From the NCBI RefSeq assembly GCF_014529705.1, contig NZ_JAANIH010000008.1:62001-126000 (forward strand): a stretch of DNA of 64,000 nt, read 5' to 3'. This document shows positions 1 through 8,296 of this stretch, piece after piece. The notes under the pieces were generated by a model. That model saw only the letters and a list, made by a program, of their open reading frames with translations, was not told where the DNA came from and ran no database searches. Source of the DNA: Bradyrhizobium campsiandrae (lineage in GTDB: Bacteria > Pseudomonadota > Alphaproteobacteria > Rhizobiales > Xanthobacteraceae). Positions within the stretch are counted from its first letter, which is position 1. Each line of letters starts with the position of its first letter. Made by a program: the position numbers and the translations under genes.

Positions 1-149
1 CCGGGCTTGAGCCGCTTCTGGCTGATCGCGGTCAGGATGCCCTGCACCACCGGGTCGTCATCGATGCTACGGAGGTCGACGCCCTCGGTGTCCTGGCGTT
101 TCGGCTCGGAACGCTTGGTCTTGCGCTTCAGAGGTCGGCTTCGCTTCAT
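1..149 (-). CDS. GntR-family transcriptional regulator, N-terminal part only (cut by window edge)
   Basis: An open frame starts with ATG at 149 and runs off the left edge, so only 49 residues are visible. The first ~20 residues are very basic. They are followed by a segment ending in VVQGILTAISQKRLKPG, which matches the first helix and lead-in of the GntR/FadR winged-helix domain. It is divergent from the ABC transporter operon that starts at 363, the usual place for a local regulator. The rest of the DNA-binding domain and the whole ligand domain lie outside the window, so the subfamily cannot be assigned. Confidence 0.6.
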   Translation of the reverse strand, partial: MKRSRPLKRKTKRSEPKRQDTEGVDLRSIDDDPVVQGILTAISQKRLKP

Positions 150-217
150 GTCTTGCTTTCTACAGGATTCTGCAGTCGTGCCGGAGCCTATTTTTTACAC
201 AAAGTCCTCGCCGATAC

Positions 218-260
218 GTTTACAATATAGGCATAAACTTGGCGCCAATTTTTGGCGCCT
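218..260. promoter_or_regulatory. Inverted repeats between gntR and the ABC operon (candidate operators)
   Basis: Two symmetric elements lie in the divergent intergenic region. One is GTTTA-N11-TAAAC at 218-238. The other is the palindrome TTGGCGCCAA at 239-248, followed 7 bases later by a second GGCGCC at 254-259. The surrounding DNA is clearly AT-richer than the genes. The position suits binding by the divergent GntR regulator, but that link is inferred. Confidence 0.4.
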
Positions 261-362
261 AAGAATTATTGCAACAGTCGCAGCGCCTTAGCGAGCTGAC
301 GACGCTGGCACGACGATTGCTAACCCCTCGCCCGCAGGACAACGCGACCGATGGAGTAGGCG

Positions 363-1475
363 TTGAGTGACGCGCGCGGACATTCGCTGGATCTGAGCGG
401 CATCGGCCATGCCTTTGGCGCGACAGTGGCGCTCGACGAGATCAATCTGGCGGTCGCAGCCGGAGAGCTGATCGCGCTGCTGGGGCCATCGGGCTGCGGC
501 AAGACGACGATGCTCCAGATCATCGCAGGCTTCCTGCGCCCATCCAAGGGTGAGGTGCGCTTCGACGGCGCGCGGGTCGAGCACATTCCGGCGAACCGCC
601 GCCGCATCGGGATGGTGTTCCAGAACTATGCGCTGTTTCCCCATCTCACCGTGTTCGAGAATGTCGCCTACGGATTGCGGGCACGCAAGACGCCGAAGGC
701 GGAGGTCACGGCCAAGGTCGAGCAGATGCTCGGCCTCGCACAGATGGCTGCGTTCGCGCGCCGGCTGCCCGGCGAACTCTCTGGCGGACAACAGCAGCGT
801 GTGGCGCTGGCACGTGCGCTGGCGATCGATCCTGGCCTCGTCCTGCTCGACGAACCTTTCTCGGCACTCGACAAGAACCTCCGTCTCGACATGCAGATCG
901 AGATCAAGAGCCTTCTGAAGACCTTCGGCGTCACCTCCGTCATCGTCACGCACGACCAGGAGGAGGCGCTGTCCATGGCCGACCGCATTGTCGTGCTCAA
1001 CAAGGGGCGGATCGAGCAGATCGACAGCCCGGACGCGCTCTACGACCGCCCCACAAGCCTGTTCATCTCCAGCTTCATCGGCCACACCAATCTGCTGCGT
1101 GGCGTCGTGACCGAAACAGATCGCGTCAAGCTGGATTCGGGACCCGAGATCGATCTCGGGCGTTCCGTGCAACGATGGCGCGGCACACCGGTGACGCTCT
1201 CGGTACGGCCGGAGAATATCGAACTCGGCGCAAGCGAACGACCGGGCGCCATTCCCGTCACGATCCGTGCCACCGTGCCACTCGGCGCCGTCAGCGTCAC
1301 CGAAGGCGTCACCGCGAATGGCGAGGCCGTGAAGATCAGCCAGGCCCGCGCCGCGACATCGGCAAGAGCCGCGACCGGATCGACCGCATGGCTCTCGATC
1401 ACGGACACCTCGCGCGTCAGCGTTTTCAGCACGCCGGTCGCGGATTCCTCAAACAATCAGCACAGGAGTATCTAA
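363..1475 (+). CDS. ABC transporter ATP-binding protein (polyamine/PotA type)
   Basis: ATPase subunit that energises import across the inner membrane. The 370-aa protein has Walker A GPSGCGKTT (about residues 41-49), Q-loop FQNYALFPH, signature LSGGQQQR (139-146) and Walker B LVLLDEP, then a C-terminal TOBE-like region of about 130 residues. This length and layout are typical of PotA/FbpC-type importers. The start is TTG at 363, preceded by a GGAG motif; no ATG fits as well. The gene ends one base before the substrate-binding protein gene, so the five genes 363-5086 form one operon. The substrate cannot be read from the ATPase. Confidence 0.9.
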   Translation: MSDARGHSLDLSGIGHAFGATVALDEINLAVAAGELIALLGPSGCGKTTMLQIIAGFLRPSKGEVRFDGARVEHIPANRRRIGMVFQNYALFPHLTVFENVAYGLRARKTPKAEVTAKVEQMLGLAQMAAFARRLPGELSGGQQQRVALARALAIDPGLVLLDEPFSALDKNLRLDMQIEIKSLLKTFGVTSVIVTHDQEEALSMADRIVVLNKGRIEQIDSPDALYDRPTSLFISSFIGHTNLLRGVVTETDRVKLDSGPEIDLGRSVQRWRGTPVTLSVRPENIELGASERPGAIPVTIRATVPLGAVSVTEGVTANGEAVKISQARAATSARAATGSTAWLSITDTSRVSVFSTPVADSSNNQHRSI

Positions 1476-1476
1476 C

Positions 1477-2526
1477 ATGGGCTTATCCCGGAGATCGTTG
1501 CTCGCCTCGGGTTCTGCGGCCATCGCCGCCGCAAGCGTGGGCTGGCCGGTATCGTCGCGCGCGGCGTCCTCGATCGTCGCCACGACCTATCCCGGCAGTT
1601 TCGATGAAGCCTTCCGTTCGGTGGTCGGACCGGCCTTCAAGAAGAGCAGCGATGGCAGCGTCACCTTCACGCCGCTGCTCGGCGTCGACCAGATCGGCAA
1701 GATCCAGGCCTCGCGCAACGCCCCGCCCTTCGACGTCGTGCTGTTCGACGAGGGCCCGCTGATCCCGGCGATCGCGAGCGGCGTGCTGGAGAAATTTCCG
1801 GCCGAGCAGTCGAAATCCTATGCCGATATCCCGACCGCGTTCCGCCATCCCGACGGCTACGCGCCGGTCATCACCTGTCAGTTGATCGGCATTGCCTACA
1901 ATCCGAAGAAGATCACGACGCCACCGACCTCCTGGGAGGACCTTTGGAAGCCCGAATACAAGGGCCGCGTCGGTATCACCGGGCTCGGCTCCAGCCTCGG
2001 CACCGCTTTCATGGTCGAGATCGCAAAACTCAACGGCGGCTCCGAGACCAACATCGAGCCGGCTTTCGAGGCCATGAAGAGGCTGCTGCCGAATGTCGGC
2101 GCGATCGCCGCTTCGCCCGGCGCACTGGCGGCACTGTTTCAGCAGGGCGAGATCGATATCGCCTTCAATTTCTGGAACAACGTGGCGCTGCTCGCCGCCA
2201 AGGGCGTCGACATCGCCTTCTCCAAGCCGAAATCCGGCGCCGTCGTGATCCGCACCAGCGCGCAGATCGTCAAGAACAACCAGGATCCGAAGGCCGTGCT
2301 CGACTATCTCGACACCGTGATGTCGGTCGACACCCAAAAGGGCATCGAGGCTTCGCCCTGGGTGATGATGCCGACCAACAGCAAGGTGGCGCTGACCGGG
2401 GCGAACCTCACGGTCGCCAAGAGCGTCGACGATCTGGTCGCCAACAACGTGCTGCTCGACTGGACCAAATTCCAGGCGATGCGTGGCGAGTGGATCACCC
2501 GCTTCAGCAAGGAAGTGAAGATCTGA
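1477..2526 (+). CDS. ABC transporter substrate-binding protein (PotD/spermidine-putrescine-like), Tat signal
   Basis: Periplasmic solute receptor of the adjacent importer, 349 aa. The N-terminus SRRSLLASGSAAIAAAS is a twin-arginine signal, with likely cleavage after SRAA, so the protein is probably exported folded. The mature part begins with IVATTYPGSFDEAF, as expected for family-1/PotD-type extracellular binding proteins, and contains the typical ITTPPTSWEDLWKPEYKGR segment. An AGGAG ribosome site precedes the ATG. Its gene is tightly spaced between the ATPase and the first permease. A polyamine or related small organic cation or acid is the likely class of ligand, from family only. Confidence 0.88.
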   Translation: MGLSRRSLLASGSAAIAAASVGWPVSSRAASSIVATTYPGSFDEAFRSVVGPAFKKSSDGSVTFTPLLGVDQIGKIQASRNAPPFDVVLFDEGPLIPAIASGVLEKFPAEQSKSYADIPTAFRHPDGYAPVITCQLIGIAYNPKKITTPPTSWEDLWKPEYKGRVGITGLGSSLGTAFMVEIAKLNGGSETNIEPAFEAMKRLLPNVGAIAASPGALAALFQQGEIDIAFNFWNNVALLAAKGVDIAFSKPKSGAVVIRTSAQIVKNNQDPKAVLDYLDTVMSVDTQKGIEASPWVMMPTNSKVALTGANLTVAKSVDDLVANNVLLDWTKFQAMRGEWITRFSKEVKI

Positions 2527-2527
2527 G

Positions 2528-3385
2528 ATGCCGCCGGCCAGCACGAGTGCATCGAGGCAGCTTCTGCCGGTGATTCCGCTGGCGGCGTTGTTCTTCGCAG
2601 CCTTCGTGCTGCCGCTGGCGGCGCTGGTCGCGATCAGCCTGTTCCGTACGCCGCAATTCGCGGAACTGTCGCTGGTGCAATATCTGCGCTTCTTCGCCGA
2701 TCCCTTCAGCGTCAAGGTGTTGACGGACACGCTGTGGCTCGGCGCGGAGGTGGCGCTCGCCACGCTGATCCTGGCCTACCCGCTCGCGCTGGTCTACGTC
2801 GCGAGCGGTGCGTTCATGCGCACATCGATCACCTTCCTGATCATGCTGCCGCTGCTCACCAGCACGGTGGTGCGCACCTTCGCCTGGATCGTCATTCTCG
2901 GCCGCGACGGCATCGTCAACTCGGCGATGCTCTCGCTCGGGCTGTGGCAGGCCCCCGCTCGGCTGCTCTATACCTGGGAAGGCATGGTGCTGGCGCTGAC
3001 GCAGATCCAGCTGCCGTTGATGGCGCTGCCGGTCATCAACAGCGTGCTCAGGCTCGACGGCAATCTGATGCGCGCCGCGGAAGGACTGGGTGCGAGCCGC
3101 ACGCGCATCTTCTTCACCGTCATCCTGCCGCTGACATTGCCGGGCGCGATCGCCGGCTGGCTGCTCGTCTTCGCCGCCGCCGCGACCGCCTTCATCACCC
3201 AGACGCTGGTCGGCGGCGGACGCATCATCCTGATGCCGTCCTATATCTACCAGCAGGCCGTCGGGGTGCAGGACTGGCCGTTCTCGGCTGCACTGTCGCT
3301 GATCTTCACACTCGCGGTCACCGGCATCGTCTTTGCCATCGGTGCGCTCTCCCGCCGCTACGTGCGAGGCGTCGATGCAGCGTAG
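2528..3385 (+). CDS. ABC transporter permease (PotB-like)
   Basis: Inner-membrane permease subunit of 285 aa with about six hydrophobic segments. The EAA-type cytoplasmic loop appears as AAEGLGASRTRIFFTVILPLTLPG, split here as AAEGLGASRTRIF and FTVILPLTLPG, which contacts the ATPase. The ATG lies one base after the stop of the binding-protein gene. The 3' end overlaps the next permease start by 11 bases, which supports translational coupling and a heterodimeric permease. Confidence 0.88.
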   Translation: MPPASTSASRQLLPVIPLAALFFAAFVLPLAALVAISLFRTPQFAELSLVQYLRFFADPFSVKVLTDTLWLGAEVALATLILAYPLALVYVASGAFMRTSITFLIMLPLLTSTVVRTFAWIVILGRDGIVNSAMLSLGLWQAPARLLYTWEGMVLALTQIQLPLMALPVINSVLRLDGNLMRAAEGLGASRTRIFFTVILPLTLPGAIAGWLLVFAAAATAFITQTLVGGGRIILMPSYIYQQAVGVQDWPFSAALSLIFTLAVTGIVFAIGALSRRYVRGVDAA

Positions 3386-4184
3386 TTTTGCCGACCGCTT
3401 CTATTCCGGCGTGGTCGGAACGATCACCGGCTTCGGCATGCTGCTGCTGCTCGCACCGACGCTGGTCGTGCTCGTCATTTCCTTCACCGGCGGCATCACG
3501 CTCAAATTCCCGCCGCCGAGCTGGTCGCTGCGCTGGTATGTCGAGCTGGTTCAGTCGCAAGAGATCATCGCGCCCGCGCTGACCAGCCTCAAGATCGCCG
3601 CCGCCGCGACGATCCTCTCCGCGGTGCTGGGTGGCGCGGCGGCGCTCGGCCTGGCGCGGAGCAAGCTCAGAATTGCCCGCACGCTGGACGCGCTGTTCAT
3701 GTCGCCGATGGTGCTGCCGGCGATGGCGTTCGGCCTGTCGCTGCTGCTGGTCTTCAACCTGCTCGGCATCCGCTTGTCGGCGGCGACGCTGGTGCTCGGC
3801 CACACCATCATCTGCGTGCCCTTCGTGATCCGGATGGTCGGCGCCTCGGTCCAGCAGCTCAATCCGGTGCTGATCACCTGCTCGCTGAGCCTCGGCGCCA
3901 GCCGCTGGTACACCTTCCGCCGCATCACCCTGCCGCTGATCCGCCGCGGCATCGTCGCGAGCTGCTTCGTCGCGTTCCTCACCTCGTTCGACAACGTCCC
4001 GGTGTCGCTGTTCCTGGCCGACGCGCGCACCGAGGTCCTGCCGATCAAGCTCTGGGCAATCCTCGAAGGCAGCCTCGACGTCCGCGTCGCCGCCGTCTCC
4101 GGTGTGATCGTGCTGGTGACACTCGCAGGCCTCGTCTGCGCGGAAATTTTCGGTGGCGTCAGCCGCCAGATCGGGAGCCGCTGA
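3375..4184 (+). CDS. ABC transporter permease (PotC-like)
   Basis: Second permease subunit, 269 aa. I place the start at the ATG at 3375 (MQRSFADRF). The same frame can be opened earlier, at 3333, but that would give an unlikely Arg/Pro-rich extension inside the upstream permease gene. The protein has about six transmembrane segments and an EAA loop with CSLSLGASRWYTFRRITLP. The first segment GFGMLLLLAPTLVVLVISF suits a PotC-type subunit. It pairs with the permease encoded just upstream. Confidence 0.87.
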   Translation: MQRSFADRFYSGVVGTITGFGMLLLLAPTLVVLVISFTGGITLKFPPPSWSLRWYVELVQSQEIIAPALTSLKIAAAATILSAVLGGAAALGLARSKLRIARTLDALFMSPMVLPAMAFGLSLLLVFNLLGIRLSAATLVLGHTIICVPFVIRMVGASVQQLNPVLITCSLSLGASRWYTFRRITLPLIRRGIVASCFVAFLTSFDNVPVSLFLADARTEVLPIKLWAILEGSLDVRVAAVSGVIVLVTLAGLVCAEIFGGVSRQIGSR

Positions 4185-4186
4185 CC

Positions 4187-5086
4187 ATGCCGATCGAACG
4201 CGATCTTCGCGGCTATGGCCGTGAACGTCCCGACATCATCTGGCCCAACGGCGCCCGCGTCGCGGTGTCGTTGGTGGTGAATTTCGAGGAGGGCGCCGAG
4301 CTCGCCGTCGAACAGGGCGACGCCGAGACGGAGCGATATGGCGAGGTCGCATCGACCTCGCCGCCGGGCGTCCGCGATCTCGTGCAGGAGCAGGTGTTCG
4401 ATTACGGCATGCGCGTCGGCCTGTGGCGCTTCCTCGACGCCTTCGCGGATGCCAAGGTCCGCACGACCTTCATGATGTGCGGCCGGGCGGTCGAGCGTGT
4501 GCCTGATCTGGCGCGCGCCGTCGTCGAAGCCGGCCACGAGCCGGCGGTGCACGGCTGGCGCTGGCTGCCACATGCGCTCTACAGCGATCGCGGGGCCGAA
4601 CGGCGCGATATCGAAAGGACGCGCGACGTCATTGCCCGTGCGACGGGTGTCAAACCGGTCGGCTTCATGACGCGCGGCAGCCAGAGCCCCTGGACACGCG
4701 ATCTCCTGACCGAGCTCGGCTTCGTCTACGACTCCAACGCACTCGATGACGATCTTCCCTATTGGAGTCGGTCGCCTCAGGGATCGCTGCTGATCCTCCC
4801 CTACGGCTTCGATACCAACGACATGAAGTTCTTCCACCCCAACGGCTTTGTTCGGCCGGAGGATTTTTCGAGCTATGTCGGCGCCGCGATCGCGACCCTG
4901 ATCGAGGAAGCCGAGCGCGGCCGTTCATCGATGTTGTCGATCGGTTTTCACTTACGCATTTGCGGCCGGCCCGCGCGTTTCGGCGCCGTAAGGGCCATTA
5001 TTGCCGAACTCGCACGGCTGGAAGGCCGCATCTGGGTTGCGACGCGCGCCGATATCGCGGCGCACGTCCGGGAGGTCGTAAGCTAG
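4187..5086 (+). CDS. Polysaccharide deacetylase-fold protein, PuuE/allantoinase-like
   Basis: A 299-aa NodB-homology (carbohydrate esterase 4 fold) protein. It opens with YGRERPDIIWPNGARVAVSL and NFEEGAE. This opening is typical of the PuuE allantoinase and HpPgdA-like subgroup rather than of secreted chitin deacetylases. The metal/active-site region is seen as AGHEPAVHGWRW, and the end as SIGFHLRICGRPAR. There is no signal peptide, so it is probably cytosolic. It begins two bases after the second permease gene ends, so it probably acts on the imported compound, for example by hydrolysing an amide in a purine- or amide-type nutrient. That substrate link is inference. Confidence 0.8.
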   Translation: MPIERDLRGYGRERPDIIWPNGARVAVSLVVNFEEGAELAVEQGDAETERYGEVASTSPPGVRDLVQEQVFDYGMRVGLWRFLDAFADAKVRTTFMMCGRAVERVPDLARAVVEAGHEPAVHGWRWLPHALYSDRGAERRDIERTRDVIARATGVKPVGFMTRGSQSPWTRDLLTELGFVYDSNALDDDLPYWSRSPQGSLLILPYGFDTNDMKFFHPNGFVRPEDFSSYVGAAIATLIEEAERGRSSMLSIGFHLRICGRPARFGAVRAIIAELARLEGRIWVATRADIAAHVREVVS

Positions 5087-5254
5087 GCAGCCCGCATTGG
5101 AATGACTCCAAACAGGAGCCCTCAGCGCTTGCGCGTTTCTAGAAGACCTCGATATCGGCCCTCTCGGCGTTGACTTGCGCATGCCGCTGGCGGAACGATG
5201 GCCGCAGATCCGTTGCGCCGGCTGGGCGGAACGCGACCCATAGCCAGAGACTCT

Positions 5255-5701
5255 ATGCATCCGTCGACAGAGAGCAACGCGCTCGATCTTCCTGCATCGC
5301 CGGCCTCATCCTGCCGAAGCGTCGAAGGCTGCGATGATTTCTGCCGCGTCGCGCTATCGGTGTTCCGGTTCATCGGTGCGGCCTACGCGACCGGCGCGTC
5401 CGATTGCTGGGAGGCCGCCTATCGCTTCGCCGACGAGGCGCCCGGCATTTCCGACAGCCCGCTGCTGGTCGCCCGCGCCGCGGCGCTGGTCAGAATCCTG
5501 CGCAACGGGCGTCACTGCGATCTCCGCTTCATGCCGCCATCCTGCCGGCGCCTGTCGAAGGATGAAGCGGAATTGGTGCGATTGCTGACCGTCGCGCGGC
5601 GCAGGGAGGCCGGCGAACTCAAAGCCGTCGTCGGCCAGCTGGTCGGACGCGAGCAGGAAAGCGTGACCGTGCAGGCAGTCAACGCGCTCGCCTTCTGTTG
5701 A
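5255..5701 (+). CDS. Conserved hypothetical protein, 148 aa
   Basis: A mainly helical protein without a signal peptide or membrane segment. It has three cysteines in the first third (the motif CRSVEGCDDFCR) and an Arg-rich helix near LLTVARRREAGELK. I prefer ATG 5255 (MHPSTESNA) over ATG 5198, because the extra 19 residues look like out-of-gene sequence. No family was recognised. The cysteines could bind metal, but the spacing matches no motif I know. It lies alone between the ABC operon and the tetR gene and converges with tetR. Confidence 0.55.
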   Translation: MHPSTESNALDLPASPASSCRSVEGCDDFCRVALSVFRFIGAAYATGASDCWEAAYRFADEAPGISDSPLLVARAAALVRILRNGRHCDLRFMPPSCRRLSKDEAELVRLLTVARRREAGELKAVVGQLVGREQESVTVQAVNALAFC

Positions 5702-5704
5702 CGC

Positions 5705-6304
5705 TCAGCGGCCGCTCTTGCCGAGCACGAGATCGATGGTGTGGGCGGCGATCTTGCGCAACTGCGGCTCATCGTCGAACGCACGTTCGAGCACGGCGAG
5801 GCCACGCGTCATCGTGACGATGTGCAGGGCCGCCGCGGCGGGATCGCCGCCGAATTCGCCGCGCGCGGCGCCTGCCGACAAGGTGTCCCGAACCAGCGCG
5901 GTGATGCGCGCCATGAGGCCGGCAAAAGCCTTCCGTGCGTCCTCATCGAGGCCCTCGCCTTCGGCCGCACCCAGCTCCATCAACCCCCGCGTGGTCGGAC
6001 AGCCGCGCGGCGGCGTGCCGGAGCGGAAGTTCATGATGGTCAGGTCGAAAAACGCGGTGAGACGTTTTCGCAGTGAGCCCGCGCCCAGCGCCTTCTGCAG
6101 GGCGAGCAGATAGTCGGCGGCATAACGCTCATAAGCCTCGAGAAACAGCGCCTCCTTGCTGCCGAAGGCATTGTAGAGGCTGCCGCGCTGGAGGCCGGCA
6201 TCGCGCGCGATGTCGGACAACGAGGTGCCGCGCACGCCGTTGCGCCAGAACTGATCGAACGCGATGCGCAGCACGTCGTCGTGGTCGAATTCACGCGGCC
6301 TCAC
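5705..6304 (-). CDS. TetR/AcrR-family transcriptional regulator
   Basis: A 199-aa repressor-type protein with an N-terminal helix-turn-helix. The recognition part GLQRGSLYNAFGSKEALF is typical of the AcrR/NemR/YcdC type. The start is a GTG at 6304: a GAGGAG ribosome site lies 6 bases upstream, and the overlapping ATG is followed at once by a stop codon. The C-terminal half includes PPRGCPTTRGLMELG, the cysteine-bearing stretch common in regulators that sense electrophiles or quinones. It is divergent from the tautomerase gene, with two operator-like palindromes between them. Confidence 0.9.
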   Translation of the reverse strand: MRPREFDHDDVLRIAFDQFWRNGVRGTSLSDIARDAGLQRGSLYNAFGSKEALFLEAYERYAADYLLALQKALGAGSLRKRLTAFFDLTIMNFRSGTPPRGCPTTRGLMELGAAEGEGLDEDARKAFAGLMARITALVRDTLSAGAARGEFGGDPAAAALHIVTMTRGLAVLERAFDDEPQLRKIAAHTIDLVLGKSGR

Positions 6305-6333
6305 ATGGTGCTCCTCTGGCCCCGCCCGAATAT

Positions 6334-6375
6334 TTGACACGGTGTCAATAATTTGCTTTCTAGACATCGTGTCAA
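6334..6375. promoter_or_regulatory. Tandem TetR-type operators in the tetR/tautomerase divergon
   Basis: A perfect 7-1-7 inverted repeat, TTGACACGGTGTCAA, lies at 6334-6348. A second, slightly imperfect copy, TAGACATCGTGTCAA, lies at 6361-6375. The centres are 27 bases apart, so both face nearly the same side of the helix. The pair sits between the two divergent starts, which is the layout expected when a TetR repressor controls itself and its neighbour. Binding has not been shown. Confidence 0.75.
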
Positions 6376-6467
6376 ATACAAACTGGGATTGAAAGTTCGT
6401 TTCGTCAATGGGCCGAACGGCGGCGCTTTGCCTGGCCGGCCGGCCCCGCATGCAAAGGGACCAGCTC

Positions 6468-6845
6468 ATGCCTCTGCTTCATATCTCCATGCGCGCTGGA
6501 AAATCGGACGCCTACCGGCAGGCCATTCTCGATGGTCTCTACCGCGCGATGCGCGAGGCGCTCGACGTACCCGAGGGCGACGAGTTCATGACCATCAACG
6601 AACTCTCGCCGGCAAATTTCCGCTGCGGCAACGCCTATGGCGTCACCCGCAGCGACGATGCCGTGCTGATCCAGATCACCGTGTTCGCCTCGCGCACCCC
6701 GGAACAGAAGAAGGCGCTGTATCGAGGCATCGTGGAGCGGCTCGGCGACAATCCGGGCATCCGCCCCGAGGACGTGTTCGTCAACGTGCTCGATGCCCCC
6801 GCTGAGAACTGGTCCGTCGGACACGGCGTCGCGCAATTCGCGTGA
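6468..6845 (+). CDS. Tautomerase-superfamily protein (4-oxalocrotonate tautomerase/MIF-like fold)
   Basis: A 125-aa protein starting MPLLHISMRAGK. After removal of Met, Pro1 would be the catalytic base used by this superfamily, which fixes the start at 6468. The length fits the single-chain tautomerase family with two beta-alpha-beta units. The second half, with VLIQITVFASRTPEQKKALYR, is typical of the group. Control by the divergent TetR suggests a role in handling an electrophilic or aromatic compound; the substrate is unknown. Confidence 0.85.
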   Translation: MPLLHISMRAGKSDAYRQAILDGLYRAMREALDVPEGDEFMTINELSPANFRCGNAYGVTRSDDAVLIQITVFASRTPEQKKALYRGIVERLGDNPGIRPEDVFVNVLDAPAENWSVGHGVAQFA

Positions 6846-6923
6846 GTTTGCCTGCCGACCCCCTCTTGAGAATTGGCGGCCGGAACGGTCTGATAGGCTG
6901 CGGAGCAGAGCTTGGGGAGTAAC

Positions 6924-7319
6924 ATGACCGCATTCCGGGGGAGCTGCCTGTGCGGCGAGGTCGCTTTCGAGGTCGAGGGCCCGTTCGACCGTTTTCTCAA
7001 CTGCCACTGCTCGCGCTGCCGCAAGGCGACGGGGACGGCGCACGCCTGTGAGGTGATCGTGAAGGCGGAGGCGTTGCGCTGGCTGCGCGGCGAAGCATCG
7101 GTCGTCCGTTATGACCTGCCCAGCGCCCGCAGTTTTGCGACCGCGTTCTGCAAGACTTGCGGCAGCCCGATGCCGCACCTCACACGCAGCCGACGCGAAG
7201 CGATCATCCATGCCGGCGCATTCGACCAGCCGCTGGGCGCCTCACCCGACCGGCATGTGCAATGGGCTTCGCGCGCGGAATGGTACGTGCACGGGAATCG
7301 ATTGCCGGTGGAGGATTGA
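6924..7319 (+). CDS. GFA-family (glutathione-dependent formaldehyde-activating-like) zinc protein
   Basis: A 131-aa protein with the cysteine pattern of the GFA/Mss4-like fold. CLCG is near residues 8-11, NCHCSRC at 26-32, and FCKTCGSPMPH further on; these are expected to bind zinc. ATG 6924 is chosen because GGGGAG lies just upstream. Most members of the family have no proven substrate, so a formaldehyde-related role should not be assumed. It appears to be a single-gene unit that converges with the COG0523 gene. Confidence 0.85.
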   Translation: MTAFRGSCLCGEVAFEVEGPFDRFLNCHCSRCRKATGTAHACEVIVKAEALRWLRGEASVVRYDLPSARSFATAFCKTCGSPMPHLTRSRREAIIHAGAFDQPLGASPDRHVQWASRAEWYVHGNRLPVED

Positions 7320-7366
7320 CTTATCGCGCGGTTCTAACGGGGCGCCTGCGATCGCCGACATCAGTG

Positions 7367-8293
7367 CTAACCGGCCGCGATGCAGGCTTCCATCATTGCG
7401 TCGAGCTCGGCCTTCGAGAGCACACCGAGCTCGGCGATGAAGACGATCCGCGTCCGAGGCAAGCCCGGTGCCGGCGCTTCGCCCGGCGCGAGCGTGGCGC
7501 GGCCGCCGGCGAACTGGAACACCATCGGGCGTCCGGGCTGCTCGATCGTCTCGAACACGCCCTTTGCGCGCGCGAGCTTTGGTGCCAGACGACCGATCGC
7601 CTGCTGGAAGCGCGGCAGCGCGATCGGCTGGTCCGAGGTCCAGCTCAGCGTCTCAAAACGTTCCTCCACCGGACGTTTCGGCCCCGGATCGCGCGGCGCC
7701 TGCGCGCGATCACTGGCGGGAAACAGCAGCGCGGACGGAATCTCGCCGTGCCTCGCATCGACCACCACAGCCGGCACACGCTGTGAGCGGATGGCCTCGC
7801 GCATCCGCAAGCCTGCGCCCTCGTCCGCCAGATCCAGCTTGGTCAGGGCCACGATATCGGCGACGCGCAGCTGCGAACGTTGCAGTGCATCGTCCAGGGA
7901 AGCCGGCGGCGTTGTCGCATCCAACACACAAAGCACGGTTTCGAGCGGCGCTTCGCGCAGAATCACGGGATCCATCAGATTGCGGACGATGTCGGCGGGA
8001 TCGGCAACGCCACTGGTCTCGATGACGATGTAGTCCGGTTTCGGGTCACGCCGCAGCAGCGTCGAGAGCGTGCGGAGCAGATCGCCTTCAAGCGAGCAGC
8101 AGATGCAGCCGTTGGCGAGACTGACCACGCCGTCGCTCGCGCCCGCGATCAGCTCCGCGTCGATGTTGATCGCGCCGAAGTCGTTGACCACGGCGGCGAT
8201 GCGCCGCCCTTTCGCATTCGCCAGCAGGTGGTTGACGACCGTGGTCTTGCCCGCCCCCAAATAGCCTGTCACCAGGAGAATGGGGACCGGCAT
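7367..8293 (-). CDS. COG0523/G3E-family GTPase (CobW/ZigA-like metal chaperone)
   Basis: A 308-aa G3E GTPase. It has Walker A GYLGAGKTT (10-18), the metal-binding CxCC motif as CICC (63-66), the Walker B region ETSGVADP, and the guanine-recognition motif TKLD. A CobW-type C-terminal domain follows. Such proteins deliver zinc or another metal to a client enzyme. Its gene starts only 3 bases after the end of the amidohydrolase gene on the same strand, so the amidohydrolase is the obvious candidate client. A cobalamin role is unlikely, as no cob genes are nearby. Confidence 0.88.
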   Translation of the reverse strand: MPVPILLVTGYLGAGKTTVVNHLLANAKGRRIAAVVNDFGAINIDAELIAGASDGVVSLANGCICCSLEGDLLRTLSTLLRRDPKPDYIVIETSGVADPADIVRNLMDPVILREAPLETVLCVLDATTPPASLDDALQRSQLRVADIVALTKLDLADEGAGLRMREAIRSQRVPAVVVDARHGEIPSALLFPASDRAQAPRDPGPKRPVEERFETLSWTSDQPIALPRFQQAIGRLAPKLARAKGVFETIEQPGRPMVFQFAGGRATLAPGEAPAPGLPRTRIVFIAELGVLSKAELDAMMEACIAAG

Positions 8294-8296
8294 GGA

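Noticed and set aside
1483..2763. 426-codon minus-strand frame opposite the ABC binding-protein gene
   Set aside because: It is antisense to a clear Tat-exported binding protein and crosses into the permease gene; composition is His/Arg/Asp-rich as in shadow frames.
5705..6469. Longer TetR protein starting at 6469
   Set aside because: The extension would run through both operators. The GTG at 6304 has a good ribosome site and puts the helix-turn-helix at its usual place.
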